Shown here in pieces: positions 18,154 to 27,660 of a DNA stretch of 64,000 nt. The stretch lies in contig NZ_CP025096.1 in the NCBI RefSeq assembly GCF_002831565.1, positions 7,183,014-7,247,013 on the forward strand, read 5' to 3'. This DNA comes from Spirosoma pollinicola (GTDB taxonomy: Bacteria; Bacteroidota; Bacteroidia; Cytophagales; Spirosomataceae). The notes beneath the pieces are model-generated. The model was not told the origin of the DNA and ran no database searches. It saw only the letters and a list, made by a program, of their open reading frames with translations. Each line of letters starts with the position of its first letter. Within the stretch, counting starts at the first letter, position 1. A program made the position numbers and the translations under genes.

Positions 18154-19737
18154 ATGATTCACCAGATTTCACTTACCCTACCACCCGAACTGGCCCTGGA
18201 CGAACAAGCATTCCGGGAACAGGCCCTAGGTCATCTTGCCATACCCGACAACTCCGATGTGGTGGTACGAAAGCGTAGACAGTCGATTGACGCACGCAAC
18301 CGGCAGGTTCGGGTGAAGGTAGATGCCGATGTGTTTTCCGGCGAAGCCCCTCCCCCGCTTATCCAATACCAAAAACCACAAACCGATGTTAGCAGGGCAC
18401 CACAGGCCATTATTGTGGGGGCAGGACCGGCAGGACTCTTTGCGGCCCTTCGTCTGATTGAGTTGGGCATAAAGCCCATTGTGCTGGAACGCGGCAGTGA
18501 TGTACGTGCCCGTCGGCGCGACCTGGCCGCTATCAATAAAGATCATATTGTCAATCCCGAATCAAACTATTGCTTTGGCGAGGGCGGAGCAGGAACCTAC
18601 TCCGATGGTAAGTTATATACCCGCGCCACCAAACGGGGCGATGTTCGGCGTATTCTGGAAATATTCGTTGCCCATGGTGCTACCGAGCAAATTCTGGTTG
18701 ATGCACACCCGCACATTGGCACCAACAAACTGCCCGGCGTCGTTACCGACCTTCGCGAAAGCATTCTACAGGCCGGTGGCGAAGTCCGATTCGACACTAA
18801 AGTAACCGACTTGATCCTTGCTGGAAATTCCCTGCATCCAACTGAACTAAAAGGCGTTGTGCTGGCCAATGGCGAGTCGATCATGGGAATTGGCGTTATT
18901 CTGGCAACGGGGCATTCGGCACGCGATATTTTCTACCTGCTTCAACACCGTAATATTCATATTGAAGCCAAGCCGTTTGCGATGGGTGTCCGGATTGAAC
19001 ATCAGCAAAGTTTAATCGACCAGTTTCAATATCACCAGCCCACAAAGGGAGATTATTTACCGGCGGCCTCGTATAGTCTGATCGCCCAAACCCGCTTCAA
19101 AGGGGTAGAACGGGGCGTTTTTTCGTTTTGTATGTGTCCGGGTGGTTTTATTGTTCCGGCCGCAACAGCTCCGGGCGAATTGGTCGTTAATGGAATGTCA
19201 CCCTCACGTCGGGATTCGCAGTTTGCCAATTCGGGGCTGGTTGTTGCCATTGCCGACGAAGACCTTCTGCCCTATGCCGACGAAGGTGCCCTGGCCGGGT
19301 TGGCGTTACAACAGGATCTCGAGCGCTGGGCCTGCAAAATGGGCGATGGCCGACAAACAGCACCGGCCCAACGAATCGCCGACTTTGTAGATGGCCGTTT
19401 GTCGAACCAATTGTTGCCTACCTCCTACCAACCTGGTCTGGCATCGGTTGATATGAGCGAGGTACTGCCCGATCATATTGCCCAGCCACTTCGGCAGGGG
19501 CTGCGCGATTTTGGTCGAAAAATGCAGGGATACTTGAGTAATGAAGGGCAGGTTATTGGCGTCGAAAGTCGTACATCGTCGCCCGTAAGGATTCCCCGCA
19601 ACCGGGAGACCTGTGAACATGAGCAAGTTAGCCGTTTATTTCCCTGTGGCGAAGGGGCTGGTTATGCGGGGGGTATTGTTTCGGCAGCCATGGACGGTGA
19701 ACGTTGTGCCGAAGAATTAGTTAAGTTGTATAAATAG
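18154..19737 (+). CDS. FAD-dependent dehydrogenase (COG2509-like)
   Basis: The 527-residue protein starts with a ferredoxin-fold-like 80-residue region (EQALGHLAI, then a basic strand), followed by an FAD-binding Rossmann motif, IIVGAGPAGLFAALRL, at about residue 90, and the FGEGGAGTYSDGKLYTR motif of uncharacterised FAD-dependent dehydrogenases. A second flavin contact, CGEGAGYAGGIVSAAMDG, lies near the C-terminus. Such proteins are widespread, with poorly known substrates. It is followed 22 bases later by a Nudix gene, suggesting an operon. Confidence 0.83.
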   Translation: MIHQISLTLPPELALDEQAFREQALGHLAIPDNSDVVVRKRRQSIDARNRQVRVKVDADVFSGEAPPPLIQYQKPQTDVSRAPQAIIVGAGPAGLFAALRLIELGIKPIVLERGSDVRARRRDLAAINKDHIVNPESNYCFGEGGAGTYSDGKLYTRATKRGDVRRILEIFVAHGATEQILVDAHPHIGTNKLPGVVTDLRESILQAGGEVRFDTKVTDLILAGNSLHPTELKGVVLANGESIMGIGVILATGHSARDIFYLLQHRNIHIEAKPFAMGVRIEHQQSLIDQFQYHQPTKGDYLPAASYSLIAQTRFKGVERGVFSFCMCPGGFIVPAATAPGELVVNGMSPSRRDSQFANSGLVVAIADEDLLPYADEGALAGLALQQDLERWACKMGDGRQTAPAQRIADFVDGRLSNQLLPTSYQPGLASVDMSEVLPDHIAQPLRQGLRDFGRKMQGYLSNEGQVIGVESRTSSPVRIPRNRETCEHEQVSRLFPCGEGAGYAGGIVSAAMDGERCAEELVKLYK

Positions 19738-19759
19738 GGGAATACAGTAAACCTAAAAA

Positions 19760-20389
19760 ATGATCGACACCACATTCCATACCTTCGCAGAAGATCTCCG
19801 TCAACGGTTGCAGAAACCCCTGCCGGGCGAATCCGCCCATCAGAAGATGGCGTCGACAGCGCGGTATCGGCTTGGTGTCAAACCAAACGAGCGGACGCGT
19901 CGGAGTGCCGTGCTGATCTGTTTTTATCCCTATCAGAATTCTATTTATCTGCCGCTGATTCTGCGCCCTCAGTATGATGGTGTTCATGCCGGACAGATGG
20001 CCTTTCCAGGCGGGCGTATGGAACGAATTGACGAAAACCTGACCCGGACGGCCCTGCGTGAAGCTCAGGAAGAAGTGGGTATCCGTGTATCGGATGTGAA
20101 AGTGCTTGGCTTATTGACTGAGTTGTTCATTCCTCCCAGCAACTTCTATGTACAGCCAGTGGTGGGGGTGCTTCCCTACCGTCCCGACTTTTACCCCGAC
20201 CCGCGCGAGGTCGAAGCGGTTGTTGAGGTTACGCTCGATACACTTCTTGACGAAACGATTGTGGGCGATAGCCAGATCGAAGTTAGAGGTGTTATGGTTG
20301 ATGCCACCTTTTATCAAATCCAGGGATACCGGGTGTGGGGCGCTACGGCCATGATGATCAGCGAATTATTGATGGTACTGGATTCCTAG
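19760..20389 (+). CDS. CoA pyrophosphatase-type Nudix hydrolase (NudL-like)
   Basis: The 209-residue protein carries a Nudix box, GGRMERIDENLTRTALREAQ followed by EEVGI, preceded by HAGQMAFPGG, the signature of the YeaB/NudL coenzyme A diphosphatase group, which cleaves CoA and its derivatives to 3',5'-ADP and phosphopantetheine. The length fits the family. It is probably co-transcribed with the flavin dehydrogenase upstream. Confidence 0.85.
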   Translation: MIDTTFHTFAEDLRQRLQKPLPGESAHQKMASTARYRLGVKPNERTRRSAVLICFYPYQNSIYLPLILRPQYDGVHAGQMAFPGGRMERIDENLTRTALREAQEEVGIRVSDVKVLGLLTELFIPPSNFYVQPVVGVLPYRPDFYPDPREVEAVVEVTLDTLLDETIVGDSQIEVRGVMVDATFYQIQGYRVWGATAMMISELLMVLDS

Positions 20390-20747
20390 TACGTTAAAGG
20401 TACAAATGAACATCCCTGAAACTTATTTATAAGTACTTACTGAATGATACGTGTATAGGTTTACGTCATCAATTCATCGACTAAAATATGTATATCATTC
20501 ATAACCAATATATAAGAACTCGACCAAACAGAACGAGCTGCATAATTACCAAAACAACCAAGTAAGCATTTTTACGGATATAGGTTATCTTTTATAACAA
20601 AGAGGCTCCAAATAAATCCCGTAAAATCCATCTATATTCAGCTAGCTATCGATTGATATAGTCGTTAACCTTGATAGCTTTGCAGTATAAGAACAAATGC
20701 GGCCATTCGGTCGTTAACCTAAAGTCCCTTCTGACAAATAATTTCCT
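20390..20747. other. Leader region of the RND efflux operon
   Basis: This 358-base AT-rich stretch has no coding signal. It contains the promoter described at 20653-20682. No adjacent transcription factor gene or clear operator palindrome was seen. Confidence 0.55.
20653..20682 (+). promoter_or_regulatory. Bacteroidota-type promoter, TTG-N19-TAGCTTTG
   Basis: TTG at 20653-20655 and TAGCTTTG at 20675-20682 are separated by 19 bases, an excellent match to the Bacteroidota -33/-7 consensus (TTTG-N19-TAnnTTTG). Transcription would begin near 20688-20692, leaving a leader of about 57 bases before the RND adaptor start. Confidence 0.7.
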
Positions 20748-21917
20748 GTGAAAAGATGGATTGCTATCGGTCTCGTCGTTTTGGTACTCGGCGGGATAAT
20801 TGTGTATAATAAGGTTTTACATCCCGCTCCCGGTGCTAACGGCCCCGGCGCGGCTGGCGGTGGTGGTAAAGGCGGAGCCGACGCCAAAGGCGGACCCGGT
20901 GGTGGAAAAGGTGGCCCCGGTGGTGGTGGCCCTTCCAGCGTGAATGGCTTTGTGGTTATCTCGCAAAACCTTCGTGAAGACATTGTATCCAGCGGCTCCC
21001 TGCTGGCATCCGAGCAAGTTGATATTTATCCCGAAATTTCGGCTCGTATCATACAACTGAATATTAAGGAAGGACAGCCCGTTGCCAAAGGCGCATTGCT
21101 GGTTAAACTTTTCGACACCGATCTTCGGGCTCAACTTCAGAAACTTCAAGCCCAGGCCGATAACGCTCAACGCACCGAAGACCGAAATAAGCAACTGCTG
21201 GCTCGGGGTGGTATCAGCCAACAGGAATATGATATCGTTACGACCAACCTGCGTTCATCGCTGGCCGACATAGAACTGGTGAAGGCAAATTTGCAACGGA
21301 CTGAAATTCGTGCTCCTTTTTCAGGTGTTATCGGTCTCAGGAATGTCAGTTCCGGGGCTGTCGTATCGCCCGGTACACTCATTGCCCGATTACAGCAAAT
21401 AGCCTCACTTAAGCTCGACTTCTCGATTCCTGAAAAATACGGTCCATCTGTACGTACTGGAAGCAAGATTTCGTTTCTTGTAGATGGTAGTGACCGGCAA
21501 AGTCAGGGCGTTGTCTATGCGATTGAGCCTGGTGTGGATGAACAAACCCGTAACCTTCGCATTCGGGCACGGGTCAACAATACCACGGCAAGCAATGGTC
21601 AGCCACTTTTCCGGCCCGGCACATTTGCACGGGTAACGCTCACGATTCAAAACAATGAGAGCCTGGTTGTTCCAACACAGGCCATTATTCCACAAACGAG
21701 AACCAATCAGGTTATTCTGGTAAAAAATGGAAAAGCTGTCTTTAAAGATGTGACGACTGGTTTACGAACAGCCGGATCTATCCAGATTTTGACGGGACTC
21801 CAGAAAGGAGATACCGTTGCTACAACAGGTCTGCTGTTTCTAAAACAGGATGCCCCGGTTAAAATTGGCAAGGTAATTACACTGCCATCTACCGGGCCGA
21901 AAGTCGCGCTTCAATAG
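20748..21917 (+). CDS. RND efflux periplasmic adaptor (membrane fusion protein)
   Basis: The 389-residue protein bridges an inner-membrane RND pump and an outer-membrane channel. It starts with GTG (VKRWIAIG) and a single membrane/signal segment (4-22). A glycine-rich linker (about 27-65, repeated GGPGG/GKGG units) follows. The AcrA/MdtA core comes next: a biotinyl-lipoyl half (EISARIIQLNIKEGQPV), a coiled-coil hairpin with RNKQLLARGGISQQEYD, the second lipoyl half (IRAPFSGVIGLRNVS) and beta-barrel/membrane-proximal domains. No lipobox cysteine is seen, so it is anchored by its N-terminal helix. The pump gene is 101 bases downstream. No TolC-like gene is adjacent. Confidence 0.92.
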   Translation: MKRWIAIGLVVLVLGGIIVYNKVLHPAPGANGPGAAGGGGKGGADAKGGPGGGKGGPGGGGPSSVNGFVVISQNLREDIVSSGSLLASEQVDIYPEISARIIQLNIKEGQPVAKGALLVKLFDTDLRAQLQKLQAQADNAQRTEDRNKQLLARGGISQQEYDIVTTNLRSSLADIELVKANLQRTEIRAPFSGVIGLRNVSSGAVVSPGTLIARLQQIASLKLDFSIPEKYGPSVRTGSKISFLVDGSDRQSQGVVYAIEPGVDEQTRNLRIRARVNNTTASNGQPLFRPGTFARVTLTIQNNESLVVPTQAIIPQTRTNQVILVKNGKAVFKDVTTGLRTAGSIQILTGLQKGDTVATTGLLFLKQDAPVKIGKVITLPSTGPKVALQ

Positions 21918-22018
21918 CAGGCTGGTTTATACCATTTGGCTTACGGTTTAGTAGGCTGACCGCAATTCTGATACCGTAAAGCGAATACTATAAACGAATT
22001 TAAACACTCAACTCAACC

Positions 22019-25000
22019 ATGAGTCTCCCCGAGCTTAGCCTGAACCGACCCGTCTTTGCCATGGTGATGTCTATCGTCATCGTGCTGTTCGGAATCATCG
22101 GTTTTACCTTTCTGGGTGTTCGCGAATACCCAGCCATTGACCCGCCGGTTATCTCGGTGCGGACAAACTACACGGGTGCTAACCCCGATATCATCGAGTC
22201 TCAGATAACTGAGCCCATCGAGAAATCGCTGAACAGTATCGAAGGGATTCGCACGATCTCGTCCAATAGCGCCCTCGGTGCCAGTACCATCACGGTTGAG
22301 TTTAACCTCGATGCCAACCTGGAACAGGCCGCCAACGACGTTCGCGACAAGGTAGCCCAAGCCCAACGCCAGCTTCCGCAGGACATCGATGCCCCGCCAG
22401 TGGTTACCAAAGCCGATGCCAACTCTGACCCGATCATTTTTATGACCGTTCAGAGTACAACACGCAACCCGACGCAATTGTCTGACTATGCTGAAAACGT
22501 ACTCCAGGAGCGGCTGCAAACGATTCCGGGCGTGAGTCAGGCCAACATTTACGGACTGAAACGTCAGGCCATGCGCCTTTGGATCGACCCGATCAAATTA
22601 TCGGCCTATCGACTGACATCACAGGATATTCAAGCTGCACTCAATGCACAAAACGTTGAACTCCCCAGCGGAAAGGTATACGGAAATAGTACAGAATTAA
22701 CCGTTAAAGCGGTTGGGCGATTAACAACCGAAGCCGACTTTAATAACTTGATTCTGCGGCAAACAAGCAATCAGATTGTACGTTTCAAAGACGTTGGTTA
22801 TGCGACCATAGGGGCCGAAAATGAAGAAACCATCTCCAAACAAAACGGAGCAGTGGGCGTTATTCTGGCCCTGATTCCGCAGCCGGGTGCCAACTACGTG
22901 AGTATTGCCGATGAGTTCAATAAGCGATTCGATCAGCTCAAGAAAGATTTACCGGAAGACATCATTGTAAGCATCGGTGTTGATCGAAGTATCTTTATCC
23001 GACGGGCTATTGAAGAAGTGGGCGAAACCCTGCTTATTTCGTTTGTGCTGGTGGTACTGGTCATCTACTTCTTTTTCCGCGACTGGCTTATTGCTTTCCG
23101 TCCGCTCATTGATATTCCAGTATCCCTTATCGGCGCGTTCTTTATCATGTACGTTGCTGACTTCAGTATCAATGTACTAACCCTGCTGGGTATCGTGCTG
23201 GCTACAGGTCTTGTGGTGGATGACGGCATTGTAGTTACCGAGAATATCTTCAAGAAGATTGAAGAAGGAATGGATACCCATGAGGCTGCCAAGGAAGGTT
23301 CTAACGAGATATTCTTCGCCGTTATCGCCACCAGTATCACGCTGGCCATTGTGTTCCTGCCTATTATTTTTCTGGAAGGCTTTGTAGGCCGATTGTTCCG
23401 CGAGTTTGGAATCGTTGTAGCAGGAGCCGTATTGATTTCTGCCTTTGTATCGCTGACGCTAACGCCGGTATTGAGTGTAAAACTGACCAGTAAAAACCAC
23501 GGACGTTCCTGGTTTTACCGGAAAACGGAACCGTTTTTCGCCTGGCTGGATACCTCCTACCGCTCCTCGCTCAACGGCTTTATGAACAAGCGGGGTTGGG
23601 CCTTTGTCATGATCGGCGTTTGTTTGCTGCTCATCTTCGGCCTTGGTTCATTGCTCAAATCCGAGTTGGCACCCCTTGAAGATCGTGGCCGTACACGGCT
23701 GGTCATTACCTCACCGGAGGGTACCAGCTATGAAGCACAGGCTTCCACGACAGATCGGGTTATGGATTTCGTACTTGATTCCATACCAGAGACTAAACTG
23801 GCCTTTAGTGTGGTGGCACCTGGTTTTTCTGGAGCTGGGGCGGTCAACTCTTCATTTGTCATGCTCAATCTGGTGGATGCTGGCGAACGTAAACGCACAC
23901 AACAGGACATTGTCGATTTCGTTAACAAAAACCTCAAGAAGTTTACAGAAGCCCGCATGTTTGCCACGCAGGACCAGACCATTCAGGTAGGTCGGGGTGG
24001 CGGCTTACCGGTTCAGTTCGTTATTCAGAATCTAAACTTTGAAAAGTTACGGGAAAAACTGCCTACGTTCCTGGATGAGGTGGCAAAAGACCCTACGTTC
24101 CAGAACTCCGACGTTGACCTTAAATTCAACAAGCCCGAGCTGAACATCAGTATTGACCGCGAGAAAGCCACGAACCTTGGTATTTCGGTGCAAGACGTAG
24201 CCCAAACGCTGCAGCTTGCCCTTAGCAATCGTCGTTTAGCTTACTTTCTGATGAACGGGAAACAGTATCAGGTAATCGGGCAGGTGGATCGGGCTGACCG
24301 CGACGCTCCCGTTGATTTAGCCTCATTCTATGTTCGCTCCAGCCAGGGTCAACTTATTCAGTTGGACAATCTGGTGAAATTCCAGGAAGTGAGTAGTCCA
24401 CCTCAGGTGTATCACTACAATCGCTTTAAATCGGCTACAGTATCGGCAGGACTGGCTCCCGGCAAAACCGTTGGGGATGGTGTAATAGCGATGCAGGCCA
24501 TTGCTGCCCGCACACTTGATCAGAGTTTCCAGACGGCGCTTTCCGGCCCTTCTCGTGATTATGCAGAAAGTTCGTCTAATACACTGTTTGCGTTTGGTCT
24601 GGCTCTGATTCTGGTCTACCTGGTACTGGCCGCGCAGTTCGACTCCTTTATTGATCCGTTAATTATCATGATTACGGTACCTCTGGCACTTGCCGGAGCG
24701 GTGTTCTCGCTCTGGATGTTCAACCAAACGCTAAATATCTTCAGCCAGATTGGTATCATTATGCTGGTTGGTCTGGTAACCAAGAACGGTATCCTGATTG
24801 TGGAATTCGCCAACGAACAGCGGCTAACAGGTAAGAATAAATTTGAAGCAGCTGCTGAATCGGCTGCGCTCCGGTTACGCCCTATCTTGATGACGACCCT
24901 TGTGGCGGCATTTGGTGCGTTGCCATTAGCTCTTGCCCTTGGATCGGCCTCTAAAAGCCGTGTTCCGCTCGGTATCGTTATTGTGGGTGGGCTTATGTTC

Positions 25001-25132
25001 TCACTGGTTCTTACGCTTTATGTCGTTCCGGTTATTTACACTTACATGTCTCGCCGGAAGGATGTTAAGCCCGAAGTTGCATCAACAGTAGAAGACAAGG
25101 AGAAACCCGAAGAATTGGAATTGCACGCTTAG
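22019..25132 (+). CDS. RND efflux pump permease (HAE1/AcrB family)
   Basis: The 1037-residue protein has the full-length AcrB architecture: TM1 near residues 10-32, a first periplasmic loop to about 335, TM2-TM6, a second large loop (about 560-860) and the last TM bundle. Proton-relay residues are in GLVVDDGIVVTENI (the two aspartates of TM4). RPILMTTLVAAFGALPLAL in the C-terminal half is typical. It exports hydrophobic or amphiphilic compounds using the proton gradient; the substrate is unknown. It forms a two-gene operon with the adaptor upstream and ends at a strong terminator at 25159-25225. Confidence 0.94.
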   Translation: MSLPELSLNRPVFAMVMSIVIVLFGIIGFTFLGVREYPAIDPPVISVRTNYTGANPDIIESQITEPIEKSLNSIEGIRTISSNSALGASTITVEFNLDANLEQAANDVRDKVAQAQRQLPQDIDAPPVVTKADANSDPIIFMTVQSTTRNPTQLSDYAENVLQERLQTIPGVSQANIYGLKRQAMRLWIDPIKLSAYRLTSQDIQAALNAQNVELPSGKVYGNSTELTVKAVGRLTTEADFNNLILRQTSNQIVRFKDVGYATIGAENEETISKQNGAVGVILALIPQPGANYVSIADEFNKRFDQLKKDLPEDIIVSIGVDRSIFIRRAIEEVGETLLISFVLVVLVIYFFFRDWLIAFRPLIDIPVSLIGAFFIMYVADFSINVLTLLGIVLATGLVVDDGIVVTENIFKKIEEGMDTHEAAKEGSNEIFFAVIATSITLAIVFLPIIFLEGFVGRLFREFGIVVAGAVLISAFVSLTLTPVLSVKLTSKNHGRSWFYRKTEPFFAWLDTSYRSSLNGFMNKRGWAFVMIGVCLLLIFGLGSLLKSELAPLEDRGRTRLVITSPEGTSYEAQASTTDRVMDFVLDSIPETKLAFSVVAPGFSGAGAVNSSFVMLNLVDAGERKRTQQDIVDFVNKNLKKFTEARMFATQDQTIQVGRGGGLPVQFVIQNLNFEKLREKLPTFLDEVAKDPTFQNSDVDLKFNKPELNISIDREKATNLGISVQDVAQTLQLALSNRRLAYFLMNGKQYQVIGQVDRADRDAPVDLASFYVRSSQGQLIQLDNLVKFQEVSSPPQVYHYNRFKSATVSAGLAPGKTVGDGVIAMQAIAARTLDQSFQTALSGPSRDYAESSSNTLFAFGLALILVYLVLAAQFDSFIDPLIIMITVPLALAGAVFSLWMFNQTLNIFSQIGIIMLVGLVTKNGILIVEFANEQRLTGKNKFEAAAESAALRLRPILMTTLVAAFGALPLALALGSASKSRVPLGIVIVGGLMFSLVLTLYVVPVIYTYMSRRKDVKPEVASTVEDKEKPEELELHA

Positions 25133-25158
25133 CTATACGCTTATCCAAAATTTTGAGG

Positions 25159-25225
25159 ATGTCAGCTATTAAAAAAAGTGCCTGCCTGTTTAAAACAGGC
25201 AGGCACTTTTTTTAATAGCTGACAT
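25159..25225. terminator. Perfect palindromic bidirectional terminator
   Basis: Arms 25159-25191 and 25193-25225 are perfect 33-base complements with a one-base centre. The GC core (GTGCCTGCCTG) is flanked by a run of A on the left and T on the right, so it can act as a Rho-independent terminator for both the RND operon and the convergent CAP-domain gene. Confidence 0.9.
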
Positions 25226-25260
25226 GATATCTTTATTGCCATCGCTTACTAGGAAATCCT

Positions 25261-25947
25261 TTATCGACTAGCTTGATTTGCTACTGATGGAGCGCCAAAA
25301 TTTTGGGCTAGGCGACCAAAGGGGGCTCGACGTTCACGAAAAGGACGGCTTGAAAGACGTACAGCACAACCCACATGAGTAAATAAAGGGTTTAATAAAT
25401 TGGCACGATGGCGCGCCGAATTGAGCAGTTGACCCACCGCATAACGTGCGTAGCTGGCATATGTATGAGGCCGGTAGAGTTGATTATTATATATATCAAG
25501 GAATTCAAACCGTTGAGTTTTTGCGTTAAAACGAACCCCAAACCACTCAGGCGTGTCAATAGTTTGGTATTGGCCAACGTTTTCGGCCAACCGTCCGAAA
25601 CGATTCGTCTGTTTCTGAATACGCTTCAGAAGGGTCATTTCAGACAGGTCATACAAGTCCTCATGACTCGTGTAATTATACTGAATCATCGACTCAGCAT
25701 GACGCTGAGCTGCTTGAGACAAGGCCGGGTCATAGCGCAGACTTGGCAATCCTGCCAGTCGACGGGCTTCATTGGTTGCCTGAAATAAAGCCACATCTAA
25801 CAAAAGGGTATCCGGTTTTTCTAAAATCAACAGTTGCTGGCTTCGGGCGTCAGCAAAAAAAGCATCCGCACTCAACATGTAGTCTTGTGGTGGACCAGGT
25901 ACACTAGCTAGCCATTGGCTCATCTGAAAAAGTATCCACCAATTCAT
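25261..25947 (-). CDS. CAP (SCP/PR-1) domain protein
   Basis: The 228-residue protein has a CAP superfamily domain from about residue 50 to 200: ATNEARRLAGLPSLRYDPAL, AAQRHAESMIQYNYTSHED, a GRLAENVGQY block and an HRANLLNPLFTHVGCAV ending. The conserved histidines and glutamate of the CAP cavity are recognisable. Bacterial CAP proteins are usually exported, but the N-terminus (MNWWILFQMSQWLASVP) is only a weak hydrophobic segment, so export is uncertain. It ends at the shared palindromic terminator. Confidence 0.82.
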   Translation of the reverse strand: MNWWILFQMSQWLASVPGPPQDYMLSADAFFADARSQQLLILEKPDTLLLDVALFQATNEARRLAGLPSLRYDPALSQAAQRHAESMIQYNYTSHEDLYDLSEMTLLKRIQKQTNRFGRLAENVGQYQTIDTPEWFGVRFNAKTQRFEFLDIYNNQLYRPHTYASYARYAVGQLLNSARHRANLLNPLFTHVGCAVRLSSRPFRERRAPFGRLAQNFGAPSVANQASR

Positions 25948-26152
25948 CTTTCGACTTTTTAACCCGAATTACGTCCCACCGTAATTAGTACTAAAAGTGG
26001 TTACCAACAGGCTTATACTTATTACAACAAAGCTTGTTACTGGGCCTGTTTTACAGGTTAGTCAGCCCACCAATTTATCGCCATTTATTACAGAATACCG
26101 GGACAATCTCACAGATTATCGAAACGTAGACATAGTAACATATAGTACCCGC

Positions 26153-26160
26153 TACTTTTG
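26153..26160 (+). promoter_or_regulatory. Candidate -7 element (TACTTTTG)
   Basis: The octamer fits TAnnTTTG and lies 70 bases before the GT2 start at 26230. No TTG is found at the expected -33 distance, so this is a weak candidate. Confidence 0.3.
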
Positions 26161-26229
26161 ATTCAGCTAATCTAGTCAATTGGATAGCTACCAATAATCA
26201 ACGTATAGCAAACTAAACAGGCGATTCAG

Positions 26230-27006
26230 GTGAAACACGTATTTGATAACGTTACGCTACTTATTACAAATTATAATAGGAGTCTTTCTCTCGAAAACCT
26301 TTTAAAGACCTTTCAAAAAATTGACTGTTGCTTTGGCGCAGTTATCGTGACTGATGACGGCAGCCAATCTAATCACGTAGACCATATAAAAAAACTCCAG
26401 CAGACTATCCCTTTTCAATTGCTGACATCACCCCAAAATAGAGGTGCCGGATACAATATGAATAAAGGCCAGCGTGCCGTAAAAACACCTTATACCCTGT
26501 TTGTAGAAGATGACTTTGAACCCAGCGCTCAATTTCCGCTTATTCTCAGGGAAGCATTAGATCAGTTAGAAAATCAGTCAGATTTAGACATTGTCCGGTT
26601 CTACGCCTATTTCCAGTATCCTTATTTGAAACCATTTTCGACAAATTTTTCAGAAATGGTTTTTTCCCCTTTGGCCACCGATTACCGAAAAGTTCACTAC
26701 TATAGTGATCATCCACACCTTCGTAGAAGTTCATTTCTCGATAAATTTGGTATGTTTGATGAAACTGTTTCTCCCGACCAGACTGAGTATAGAATGTGTA
26801 TTTCCTTCCTCCAGAATAAAGGCAAAGGACTCTTCTACAACGATTACAATGGCTTATTTTTTCACAACAATTTGCTTGAGGGTAGTACAATACAACGAAG
26901 TGGATGGAGAAAAAACACTGGGCCAGCGCTGAAATTTTTGCAATCTATCTATAGACAGGTTAAGCATAATTATGATATACACTTTATGAAATTTTCGTTT
27001 AATTAA
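26230..27006 (+). CDS. GT2 family glycosyltransferase
   Basis: The 258-residue protein begins at a GTG codon and shows a GT-A fold: VTLLITNYNRSLSLENLL, VTDDGSQSN, SPQNRGAGYNMNKG and the DxD-type VEDDFEPSAQF. A C-terminal FHNNLLEGSTIQ stretch may be the acceptor side. Its base composition is more AT-rich than most neighbours and it stands alone, far from the main exopolysaccharide cluster, hinting at separate acquisition. The acceptor is unknown. Confidence 0.78.
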   Translation: MKHVFDNVTLLITNYNRSLSLENLLKTFQKIDCCFGAVIVTDDGSQSNHVDHIKKLQQTIPFQLLTSPQNRGAGYNMNKGQRAVKTPYTLFVEDDFEPSAQFPLILREALDQLENQSDLDIVRFYAYFQYPYLKPFSTNFSEMVFSPLATDYRKVHYYSDHPHLRRSSFLDKFGMFDETVSPDQTEYRMCISFLQNKGKGLFYNDYNGLFFHNNLLEGSTIQRSGWRKNTGPALKFLQSIYRQVKHNYDIHFMKFSFN

Positions 27007-27037
27007 CCAGACGAATTGCCTGTTAACGCTAGATTAC

Positions 27038-27310
27038 ATGAAACTAACCTGGACCTTTTACGCAAAGCACGACACCCAATCGGTAACGCTGACGGTTATC
27101 TACGTTCCCGAATTGGATGCGGAGAAGTTGACTACAGGAGGATTTCTGGCAGTTGATATCAATACAGCCTACGTGGATTGGGTTACGTACAAGCGTTTCG
27201 ACACTGCCGATGTTGAGGGGCGCAGGGATGCCTTTCAGCGATTGGTCAGTGTTGACCAGAATGGAAACGGTCGTAGGGAAAATGGTGAGTTGATAGTACT
27301 GCCAATGTAA
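27038..27310 (+). CDS. Small protein with an EF-hand-like loop
   Basis: I do not recognise this 90-residue product. It has no signal peptide. The C-terminal DQNGNGRRENGE has acidic/polar residues at EF-hand loop positions 1, 3, 5 and 12 with glycine at 6, but arginine replaces the usual hydrophobic residue at position 8. A calcium site is therefore only possible. It starts 32 bases after the GT2 gene and could be its operon partner, or the remainder of a larger gene damaged by the insertion-sequence debris just downstream. Confidence 0.4.
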   Translation: MKLTWTFYAKHDTQSVTLTVIYVPELDAEKLTTGGFLAVDINTAYVDWVTYKRFDTADVEGRRDAFQRLVSVDQNGNGRRENGELIVLPM

Positions 27311-27331
27311 TTATGATAAAGTCAGAAAGTG

Positions 27332-27364
27332 TGGAATTGATCTGTAATTATGGGATCAATTCCA
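27332..27364. repeat. 11-bp inverted repeat beside IS fragment
   Basis: TGGAATTGATC (27332-27342) and GATCAATTCCA (27354-27364) are perfect complements across an 11-base spacer. They lie about 20 bases beyond the 3' end of the ISL3-type transposase fragment and may include the terminal inverted repeat of that element (inference). Confidence 0.5.
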
Positions 27365-27385
27365 AAAGTTGTGGAGCATCAAGGA

Positions 27386-27650
27386 TTAAGCATATAACTG
27401 AGTTAGGCGGTACAGAAAGAATTCGATGTTTCGCACCCCGCGGAATTGACTTCGAAATGCTTTGATCTTCGCATTGAACGACTCGGCTGAAGCGTTGGTA
27501 CTGCGGTTGTCAAAGTAGTTGAGAATCGTTTCATAATGATTTTGGATAGAACGGGCCACGGTGTTGAAAGTTTTGAATCCCGCTTGGCGTACTTTTTCAT
27601 GCCATTTGGCCAAGCGGGCTAAGCCATAAAGCTTATCGGTCGTCTTCTCT
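27386..27650 (-). pseudogene. ISL3-type (ISAon1-like) transposase, C-terminal fragment
   Basis: The frame reads ...TTDKLYGLARLAKWHEKV... to RLTQLYA and contains NYFDNRSTNASAESFNAKIK, the hallmark C-terminal segment of ISL3/IS204-family DDE transposases, common in Bacteroidota. About 85 residues remain of the several hundred of a full transposase. The 5' part is gone, cut at a CTAGCTAGCTAG motif (27649-27660), where a different IS fragment begins. Confidence 0.75.
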
Positions 27651-27660
27651 AGCTAGCTAG

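Noticed and set aside
22013..22519. Long minus-strand open frame opposite the RND pump
   Set aside because: Lies wholly within the pump gene and has no domain; it arises from codon bias of the true frame.
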